From CADCVT01 sp036389485 (lineage in GTDB: Bacteria; Actinomycetota; Thermoleophilia; Solirubrobacterales; Solirubrobacteraceae), in assembly GCA_036389485.1 (NCBI GenBank), contig DASVPR010000050.1, positions 235,366 through 299,365 of the forward strand: a DNA stretch of 64,000 nucleotides. Direction: 5' to 3'. Shown here one piece after another: positions 44,227-50,963 of the stretch (position 1 is the stretch's first letter; the number at the start of each line of letters is the position of its first letter). Made by a program: the position numbers and the translations under genes. The notes beneath the pieces are model-generated. The model made no database searches and was not told the origin of the DNA. It saw nothing but the letters and a program-made list of their open reading frames with translations.

Positions 44227-44826
44227 GTGGCGAGGCCGCGCCTGCACACCACCGACGCGATCCTCGACGCGGCCCGCTCGCTCGTGCTGGAGGAGGGGGC
44301 GCGCGGGGCCACGGTGGACGGCATCGTCGCGCGCAGCGGCGCGCCGAAGGGCTCGATCTACCACCGCTTCGGGACGCTCGACGACCTGCTCGCCGCGATG
44401 TGGCTGCGGGCGGTGCGCCGGGTGCAGGAGCGGGCGCTCGCGGCTCTGGAGCGCGACGACGCGGTCGAGGCGGCGGTCGGCGCGGCGCTGGCGCTGCACG
44501 ACTTCGCCCGGTCCGATCCCGCGGACGCGCGCCTGCTCGCGTCGGTGCGGCGCGAGGACCTGCTGCGCAGCGTCCGCGACCCGGAGCTGCGCCGGTCGCT
44601 GAGCGAGGTCAACGATCCGCTCGCCCGCGCGACCCGCGACATCGCCCGCCGCCTCTACGGCCGCGCGACGCGCCCGGCGATCGAGCGCGCGCTGACCGCG
44701 ATCGTCGACCTTCCGCAGGGCGCGATCCGTCGCCACCTCGTCGACGGCACTCCCCTTCCGGCCGGCCTGCGCGCGCAGCTCGAGGCCGCGGTCCGCGCCG
44801 CGCTCAGAAGTCCCGCCGGCCCGTGA
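44227..44826 (+). CDS. TetR-family transcriptional regulator
   Basis: A 199-aa repressor from GTG 44227. The N-terminal helix-turn-helix reads ILDAARSLVLEEGARGATVD, then IVARSGAPKGSIYHRFGTLD. The C-terminal ligand domain is helical. It diverges from an enoyl-CoA hydratase gene, so an acyl-CoA is a plausible inducer. It overlaps the convergent VOC gene by 23 bases. Confidence 0.92.
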   Translation: MARPRLHTTDAILDAARSLVLEEGARGATVDGIVARSGAPKGSIYHRFGTLDDLLAAMWLRAVRRVQERALAALERDDAVEAAVGAALALHDFARSDPADARLLASVRREDLLRSVRDPELRRSLSEVNDPLARATRDIARRLYGRATRPAIERALTAIVDLPQGAIRRHLVDGTPLPAGLRAQLEAAVRAALRSPAGP

Positions 44827-45166
44827 GGCTCTCGCCGCGCTCGCGGCGCGTCGCCTCGTAGACGGCGATCCGCTGGGGGCCCGGCAGCTCGAGCTCGACG
44901 CCGAAGCCGAACGGCATCTCGAACTGGGTCCCTGGTTCGTCCACCGCCGTGAGGCTGTCGACGCGGAAGACGAGGATCGGCGCGTCCCCCTCCAGGTGCT
45001 CGGCGAGCAGCAGCCCCGGCCCTCCCTCGGTCAGGCGGACCATCGCGACACGCGTCCCGAACCGCTCGATCGCGAAGACGCACTCCCCGCCGAGCCGTTC
45101 GTAGCGGGCGACGTCGGCCGCGGCATCGCGGCTGGGGAGGTAGACGAAGTCGAGCTGGTCGAACAC
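44804..45166 (-). CDS. VOC-superfamily (glyoxalase-like) protein
   Basis: A 120-aa protein from GTG 45166, the length of a single VOC module. It begins FDQLDFVYLPSRDAAADVAR and shows the betaalphabetabetabeta pattern with Glu residues (LLLAEHLEGDAPILVFRV, FGVELELPGPQRIAVYE). A metal site is possible but the function is unknown. The 139 bases between this gene and the desaturase hold nothing I recognise. Confidence 0.7.
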   Translation of the reverse strand: MFDQLDFVYLPSRDAAADVARYERLGGECVFAIERFGTRVAMVRLTEGGPGLLLAEHLEGDAPILVFRVDSLTAVDEPGTQFEMPFGFGVELELPGPQRIAVYEATRRERGESLTGRRDF

Positions 45167-45305
45167 GCGGCTCAGCTGCGGGTGAACGTCACGCGGGCCG
45201 CCCCGCGGCGGCAGCGGAAGCGGGCGACGGCAGGGTGGTCGCGCGCTCGCGCCCGACGCAGCGGAAGCGCCGGGCTCGGTAGCGGACGGTCCGGCCCGCC
45301 GGGCG

Positions 45306-46175
45306 TCAAGCGGCGAGCTTCCGTCGCTCGTGGTCCGGCTCCACACGGGTCACATCGCGCGCGAGGCCGACCCGCTCGAGCAGCCCGATCACCACGCCGG
45401 ACAGGTCCACCTCGTACCACCGCAGGCCGTGCTTCGCCGACCTCGGGAACGCGTGGTGGTTGTGGTGGAACGACTCGCCGAGGGACGGCAGCGCGAGCCA
45501 GACGACGTTGGTCGAGCGATCGTCGGTGGCGTAGCGACGGCTGCCGAGGAAGTGGCAGACCGAGTTGATCGACCACGTCACGTGGTGCACGAAGAAGACG
45601 CGCACGAACCCGCCCCAGACGAGGCCGGTGACGCCGCCGGCGAGCGTGCCGCTGATCAGCCAGCCGAGCGCGAACGGGATGAGCAGGCCGGCGAGTGCGA
45701 GCCACGGGAAGAGGCGGTTGATGCGGCGCATGCCCGGGTCCGCGAGGAGGTCGCGGGCGAACTGGCGCTTCGTCGCCTGGCCCTGCGTGTCGAGCAGCCA
45801 GCCCATGTGGGCGTAGAGGAGGCCGCGCCACCACGACTCGTGGCCGTGCGGCGAGTGCGGGTCGCCGTCCTTGTCGGTGAACGCGTGGTGCTTGCGGTGG
45901 TCGGCGACCCAGTCGAGCACCGGCCCCTGGATCGCCATCGAGCCGAGGACGGCGAAGCCGTACCTCACCCACGGGCGCGTCGTGAACGACTTGTGCGTCA
46001 GCAGCCGGTGGTAGCCGACCGTGATCCCGATCGCGGTGAGCAGGTACATCACGCCCAGCAGCGCCAGGTCGAGCGGCCCGACGGCCCGCTGCCACAGCAG
46101 CACGACCGCGACCCCGACCGCGACGAACGGGACGACGACGGCGGCAAGGTTGGCGACGCGCTCTGCTCGTGACAT
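45306..46175 (-). CDS. Acyl-CoA/fatty acid desaturase
   Basis: A 289-aa membrane desaturase that adds a delta-9-type double bond using oxygen. The three histidine boxes are present: HRLLTH, HRKHH and HNHHAF. Four hydrophobic spans flank them (PFVAVGVAVVLLWQRAVG, LLGVMYLLTAIGITVG, LALAGLLIPFALGWLISG). ATG 46175 is preferred over one seven codons upstream. It diverges from a PucR-type regulator, which may control membrane fluidity through it. Confidence 0.93.
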   Translation of the reverse strand: MSRAERVANLAAVVVPFVAVGVAVVLLWQRAVGPLDLALLGVMYLLTAIGITVGYHRLLTHKSFTTRPWVRYGFAVLGSMAIQGPVLDWVADHRKHHAFTDKDGDPHSPHGHESWWRGLLYAHMGWLLDTQGQATKRQFARDLLADPGMRRINRLFPWLALAGLLIPFALGWLISGTLAGGVTGLVWGGFVRVFFVHHVTWSINSVCHFLGSRRYATDDRSTNVVWLALPSLGESFHHNHHAFPRSAKHGLRWYEVDLSGVVIGLLERVGLARDVTRVEPDHERRKLAA

Positions 46176-46218
46176 GGTTCTGGAGGATTCCCGCAAAACT
46201 CCGCGTCATCATCGCCCC

Positions 46219-47421
46219 GTGCCAACAAAGAGTCCCCAGAATGTTGTGCGATCGCGCAAACCGGCCGCGCCGTGGGCGACCCTCGACGCTTCCCTCGCCG
46301 TGCCGCTTCGCGCGACGCTTCCGGACCTGGTCGAGGAGGTGCTCGACGCGGTGCGGGAGGGCGTGCCCGCCTACGCGATCCCGCTCGAGGGGACGTTCGG
46401 GCGCAACGTGCGGATCGGGGTCGAGGGGGCGCTCGGCGGGTTCGTCGAGCTGATCGAGTCCGGGCCGGAGGCGGCGGTCCCCGGCCGGGACGTGTACGTC
46501 GGGCTCGGGCGCGGCGAGGTCCGCGCCGGGCGCGAGCTCGACGCCCTGCTCGCCGCGTACCGCGCCGGGGCGCAGGTCGCCTGGCGGCGGTTCGCGCGGG
46601 CGGCGTCCGACGCCGGCGCGCCCCGCGAGACTCTCATCCGCCTCGCGGAGGCCGTCTTCGCCTTCATCGACGAGCTGTCCGCGGCGTCGGCCGAGGGCTA
46701 CGCCGAGGCGTCGGCGCTCGTCGCGGGCGAGCGGCAGGACCGGCGCCGCCGCCTCCTCGATCTCCTGCTCGCCGACCCGCCGCCGCCCGCCGCCGAGCTC
46801 GAGGCCGCCGCGCAGGAGGCCGCCTGGCGCCTCCCGAAGAGCGTCGCGGTCGTCGTCTTCGAGCACGACCGCCCGGCCCGCCTCGCCGCGAGGCTGCCGC
46901 CGGAGGCGCTCGTGGGGGAGAGGGACGTGCTGCCCGTGGCGGTGGTCCCCGACCCGGATGCTCCGCAGAGGCGGCGGGTGCTGCGGACGGCGTTCGAGGG
47001 AACGCGCGCCGCTCTCGGGCCGACGGTTGCGCCGGGCGACGCCGCGCGCTCGGCGGCGCGGGCGGCGGCCGCGATCGGGCTGGCCGGCGGGGAGGAGCTC
47101 GTCGTCGCCGAGGAGCGGCTCCTCGATCTCCTTCTCCGAGCGGACCCCGCTCTCACCCGGGAGCTCGTCGAGCGGCGGTTGGAGCCGCTCGAAGGCCTCC
47201 CGGCCACCACGCGCGCGCGGCTGACGGAGACCCTCGAGGCGTGGCTCGACCACCTCGGCGAGGCGCGGCCGACCGCGGAGGCGCTCCACGTGCACGTGCA
47301 GACCGTGCGCTACCGGCTCCACCAGCTCCGCGACCTGCTCGGCGACGCCCTCGACGATCCCGCGCAGCGCACCGAGCTGCAGCTCGCGCTGCGCGCGGAG
47401 CGGTCAGGCGTCGCGGCGTGA
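46219..47421 (+). CDS. PucR-family transcriptional regulator
   Basis: A 400-aa regulator from GTG 46219; GTG 46246 is an alternative. The N-terminal part is a helical sensor region of the RsbT-like/GGDEF-related type, and the C-terminal helix-turn-helix of the PucR/CdaR class is clear: TLEAWLDHLGEARPTAEALH then VHVQTVRYRLHQLRDLLG. It diverges from the desaturase 43 bases away, so it probably regulates it. Confidence 0.85.
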   Translation: MPTKSPQNVVRSRKPAAPWATLDASLAVPLRATLPDLVEEVLDAVREGVPAYAIPLEGTFGRNVRIGVEGALGGFVELIESGPEAAVPGRDVYVGLGRGEVRAGRELDALLAAYRAGAQVAWRRFARAASDAGAPRETLIRLAEAVFAFIDELSAASAEGYAEASALVAGERQDRRRRLLDLLLADPPPPAAELEAAAQEAAWRLPKSVAVVVFEHDRPARLAARLPPEALVGERDVLPVAVVPDPDAPQRRRVLRTAFEGTRAALGPTVAPGDAARSAARAAAAIGLAGGEELVVAEERLLDLLLRADPALTRELVERRLEPLEGLPATTRARLTETLEAWLDHLGEARPTAEALHVHVQTVRYRLHQLRDLLGDALDDPAQRTELQLALRAERSGVAA

Positions 47422-47429
47422 GGAGGCCG

Positions 47430-48830
47430 TCAGACGCAGGGACCGCCGACGCGGATCTTCGCGCGACTTCGTGCCGCGGCCTCGAGCTCGGCGAACCGAC
47501 GGGAGGAGATCAACAGTCGCCGGTTCTCCTCGGCGACCTGGACGATCCATCCCGCGGACGTTGCCACCACGGCGGTCGCCGCCTGACCGTTCGGCAGCGG
47601 CACGAGCGGGCCCGGGGTCATCGTCGCCAGATCGATCCGTTGCATCCAGTAGCCACCGTTGGCCAGTGCCAAGACCGAATCGCCGTGCTGTGCGGCACCG
47701 ACGATGCGCCCCGGAACGTTCAGGCCGGGCCGGTCGGCTTCAGCACTCGCCGAGGAGACCGTGCGCAGGCACCCGAGGTTCGAGGCGATCGACACCGCTC
47801 CGAGAGGCGCGGGAAGGAGGCGCATCGGTTCAGGCAGACCGTCGATGTAGTGGTCCACGACGTCGTGGGCGAGACTGACGTGCGCCACACGCCGATTGGT
47901 GACGTCCCCTACCAGCAGCGTCACATCCGAGCGAACCAGCAGCCCGCCGATGGCGCCACCGATCGGGATCCACGACCTCGGCGCGGCCAGGTCGGCGGTG
48001 CTCGTACGGAGCACGACCCCCTGATCTCGCAGCCCGAGGAAGGCCGACCCTCCCCCGCACTCGATGGCCAGCGGCTCGCTGCTGAGATCGACGGCGCTGC
48101 CGAGCGGCTTCCCGGTGCGCGGGCTGTAGCGGATCGCGCTGCCGGACCCGAACGCCACCAGCATTCCGCCTCCGCACGGCTCGACCGCGTCGATCCTCGC
48201 GGGTACGCGGATGGACGGCCGGCCCGCGGGCCCGGTCAGACGCCGTCCTCCCCACTCCCAGACGTCGCCTCCGACGATCACGAGGTCCGTGGTCCCCGGT
48301 GCGGAGGGAAGGCTCAGGTCGGGCATCGCGAGCAGCGGTCGCGGGGGATGCGGGGTGGCCGAGACCGCCGTCGAGACGGCTCGGAGATCCTCATGAGCAC
48401 CGAGGATCGCGAGGAGGCCGCCACCGACGAACATCGCGCCCAGCGCGGCGATGACCACGTTCCTCCGGCGACCGACCCGCGCCTGGCACTTCTCGTTCCG
48501 CAGCACGAGGCCACCGGCCAACGAGAGGGAAGCGATGGTGCATCCGAGCGGAAGCCCCGAGATCCAGCCCAGCGCGGCGAAGACCTCGTGGATGAAGCGG
48601 ATCGCCGCGAAGATCGCGAAGGCGACCCCGAAGCTGAGGAGGGCGGAGCCGTCCGAACCACGGGACGCAACCTCCCCGGGTCCGCCCGCGGGGTGGCGCT
48701 CGTCAGCCGACCAGTCGAACGGCTCGCCGCGGGACCGGCCCCCGCGTCGGACGCGGCCGCCGTGCGCGGTGTCGCGAGTGCGCGAGAGGCGCTCCCGCGC
48801 CTTGGCGTAGGTGATCGGATCCTGAGGCAT
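47430..48830 (-). CDS. Membrane protein with C-terminal beta-propeller-like domain
   Basis: A 466-aa protein from ATG 48830. Its first 60 residues are charged and cytoplasmic; three hydrophobic spans follow (FGVAFAIFAAIRFIHEVF, TIASLSLAGGLVL, VVIAALGAMFVGGGLLAILG). The remaining 300 residues have short repeated strands (LVIVGGDVWEWGGRRL, VLALANGGYWMQRIDL) typical of a YVTN/NHL-like propeller outside the cell. No enzyme motif is seen. The 240 bases upstream lead to the riboswitch region and hold no other gene I can support. Confidence 0.65.
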   Translation of the reverse strand: MPQDPITYAKARERLSRTRDTAHGGRVRRGGRSRGEPFDWSADERHPAGGPGEVASRGSDGSALLSFGVAFAIFAAIRFIHEVFAALGWISGLPLGCTIASLSLAGGLVLRNEKCQARVGRRRNVVIAALGAMFVGGGLLAILGAHEDLRAVSTAVSATPHPPRPLLAMPDLSLPSAPGTTDLVIVGGDVWEWGGRRLTGPAGRPSIRVPARIDAVEPCGGGMLVAFGSGSAIRYSPRTGKPLGSAVDLSSEPLAIECGGGSAFLGLRDQGVVLRTSTADLAAPRSWIPIGGAIGGLLVRSDVTLLVGDVTNRRVAHVSLAHDVVDHYIDGLPEPMRLLPAPLGAVSIASNLGCLRTVSSASAEADRPGLNVPGRIVGAAQHGDSVLALANGGYWMQRIDLATMTPGPLVPLPNGQAATAVVATSAGWIVQVAEENRRLLISSRRFAELEAAARSRAKIRVGGPCV

Positions 48831-49072
48831 CGTCGACCGGTGCGTGCTTCGGCCCACCGTGGCCTTCGCCGCGAAACGCCTCGGCCCTGTGACCGCACGT
48901 CAGGTTGCGGCAGCGGCGGACGCCGGAGCGTCGAACGGGCGTCCACGGAAACGCTGGACGGATGTACGGACCGGTGGCGCGTTGACGCTGCATCAGTACG
49001 ACAAACGTCCACGAAATCGCCCTTTGCACTGATTCGGGCTCAAGACCTCCCTCAAGCCGCCCGAACAGCGGG

Positions 49073-49163
49073 AGCGAAGCCGCAAAGGGCAAACCTGTCG
49101 CGAGGCAGGGACGCAAAGCCAGAGGTCTCGTCCTCGGAGAGCGAGACGGCTCGGCTGCCGGTC
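49073..49163 (+). ncRNA. Cyclic di-GMP-I (GEMM-I) riboswitch
   Basis: The conserved core is readable: GGGCAAACC (49087-49095), a stem CCTG/CAGG capped by a GCGA tetraloop (GNRA class), GGGACGCAAAGCC (49108-49120), and the closing GGCTGCCGG. These are the diagnostic c-di-GMP-binding joints of the class I aptamer. It lies 60 bases before the ATG of a secreted protease; GGGTG/CACCC at 49187-49204 could form the switching hairpin near the gggag ribosome site. The edges are approximate. Confidence 0.9.
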
Positions 49164-49222
49164 ACACAGAGCGTGTCGTCGACCCGGGTGCTCGGACGCA
49201 CCCGTTGACCGGGAGTCCCTCC

Positions 49223-50959
49223 ATGTCGTTTCCCATCTCTCTGGCTGCCTGGCGTTGGGGTCGCATCACCTGGACGGTGCTGCTGGCGACCGCGACGCTG
49301 ACCGCGGCCCTCGCCTCGCCGGCCGCGGCGTCCGTCAGCCCCGACCTCGCGAAGCTCGCGGACGAAACTCCGCACCAGCGCGTCGAGGTCATCGTGCGCG
49401 GCGCGGACGCGCCGCAGGGCGACGTGCTGAGGAAGCTCGAGCTGATCGACGCGGTGGTCCTCGAAACCACCGCGAGCGAGGCGGCGAAGCTGGGCGAGAA
49501 CCCAGGAGCCGCCGTCTCCCTCAACGCCCCGGTCGTCAAGACCGGCACGCCCGACCCCGCCGCCCTCCTCACCTCCTTCAACCAGTCGATCCGCGCGGAG
49601 CGCGCGTGGGCGTCCGGCTGGACCGGCAAGGGCATCGGCGTCGCCGTGATCGACACGGGCATCCGCGGCGACCTCCCGGACTTCCGCGCCTCGGAGACCG
49701 ACCACACGTCGCGGGTCGTCGCCAGCGCGGTCGTCAACCCGGCCGCCGGCGACGCGAACGACACCTTCGGCCACGGCACGCACATCGCCGGCCTCATCGC
49801 GGGCAACGGCACGAACCGCGACGCCGGCGATCCGCTCAAGGGCAGGTACGCGGGCGTCGCGCCGGATGCGCACCTGATCGCGATCAAGGCCGACGATGGC
49901 CACGGCGCCGCGACGGTCGCGGACGTCATCGACGGCCTGCAGTTCGCCGTCGACTTCCGCCGCGACTACAACGTCCGCGTCGTCAACCTCTCGCTGCGCT
50001 CGACCTCCTCGGAGTCGTACAAGACCGACCCGCTCGCCGCCGCCGCCGAGCAGGCCGTCTTCGCCGGGCTCGTCGTCGTGGCCGCCGCGGGCAACGACGG
50101 CCAGCAGACAGGCGCCGTCGACTACGCCCCCGCCAACGACCCGTTCGTCCTCACCGTCGGCGGCGTCGACGACAAGGGCACGAAGGACATCGCGGACGAC
50201 CAGCTCGCGCCGTGGTCGAGCCGCGGCCGGACGCAGGACGGGCTCAACAAGCCGGACGTCGTCGCGCCCGGGTCGCGCCTCGTCTCGACGCTCTCGCCCG
50301 GCTCGGACTACGCGAGCCTCTGCCCGCAGTGCGTCACGAGCGACGGCTACTTCCGCGTCGGCGGCACGTCGATGGCGGCCGCCGTCGTCTCGGGCGAGGT
50401 CGCGCAGCTCCTGCAGGCCTTCCCGGCGATGACGCCCGCGCTCGTCAAGGCGACGATCACCAAGCGCACGCGCGCGGTGGAGGAGAGCGCGTCGGCGACC
50501 AGCGACCTCGTCGACGGCAGCGGCCAGCCCGTCGCGACGACCGTGACCGTCACGACCACGATCACCGGTGCCGAGGCGGCCACCGACAAGGCGATCCTCA
50601 ACCCCACGACCGTGCCGACGACGGCGCCGGCGATCAGCACGCTGCTCGACCCGCTCACGAAGGAGATCGACTGGGCGCGCGCGTCGTGGACGCGCGCGAG
50701 CTGGACGACCGCCGTCGACGGCATGCGCGCGTCGTGGACCCGTGCCTCGTGGACCCGCGCGTCCTGGACCCGCGCGAGCTGGACCGCCACGAAGCAGAGC
50801 TGCACCGACTTCGAGCGCGCGAGCTGGACCCGGGCGAGCTGGACGGACGCCGACATCGCCTGGGCCAAGGAGCAGTGCGTCCTGATGGACCCGACCCGGG
50901 CCAGCTGGACGCGAGCGAGTTGGACCCGCGCGTCCTGGACCTCGAGCTTCGAGAAGTAG
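49223..50959 (+). CDS. Secreted subtilisin-like (S8) serine protease with ASWT repeats
   Basis: A 578-aa protein. A signal peptide (VLLATATLTAALASPAAA) is followed by a short propeptide-like region with an inhibitor I9-like look, and the catalytic domain with Asp in VAVIDTGIRG (about 143), His in FGHGTHIAGL (about 190) and Ser in GGTSMAAAVVSG (about 383). The last 95 residues hold eleven copies of ASWT in groups of two, four, two and three. ATG 49223 is chosen over TTG 49205 as it starts the signal and follows gggag. Its leader is a c-di-GMP riboswitch, and a c-di-GMP enzyme gene follows 4 bases after the stop. It probably acts outside the cell, for example in surface remodelling. Confidence 0.9.
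   Translation: MSFPISLAAWRWGRITWTVLLATATLTAALASPAAASVSPDLAKLADETPHQRVEVIVRGADAPQGDVLRKLELIDAVVLETTASEAAKLGENPGAAVSLNAPVVKTGTPDPAALLTSFNQSIRAERAWASGWTGKGIGVAVIDTGIRGDLPDFRASETDHTSRVVASAVVNPAAGDANDTFGHGTHIAGLIAGNGTNRDAGDPLKGRYAGVAPDAHLIAIKADDGHGAATVADVIDGLQFAVDFRRDYNVRVVNLSLRSTSSESYKTDPLAAAAEQAVFAGLVVVAAAGNDGQQTGAVDYAPANDPFVLTVGGVDDKGTKDIADDQLAPWSSRGRTQDGLNKPDVVAPGSRLVSTLSPGSDYASLCPQCVTSDGYFRVGGTSMAAAVVSGEVAQLLQAFPAMTPALVKATITKRTRAVEESASATSDLVDGSGQPVATTVTVTTTITGAEAATDKAILNPTTVPTTAPAISTLLDPLTKEIDWARASWTRASWTTAVDGMRASWTRASWTRASWTRASWTATKQSCTDFERASWTRASWTDADIAWAKEQCVLMDPTRASWTRASWTRASWTSSFEK
50681..50940 (+). repeat. ASWT tetrapeptide-coding repeats
   Basis: Within the protease tail, tandem RASWT units are encoded by gcgcgcgcgtcgtggacgcg-like stretches with synonymous changes, so selection is on the peptide. 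The groups are separated by spacers that contain two Cys (QSCTDFE and EQCVLMD). Confidence 0.85.
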
Positions 50960-50963
50960 GGGG

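Noticed and set aside
45996..46175. Plus-strand extension of the PucR gene to 46021
   Set aside because: It would run through the desaturase N-terminus on the other strand; the regulator domain begins after 46219.
48844..49032. Small plus-strand frame before the riboswitch
   Set aside because: No ribosome site or homology, and it lies in the promoter and leader region of the riboswitch operon.
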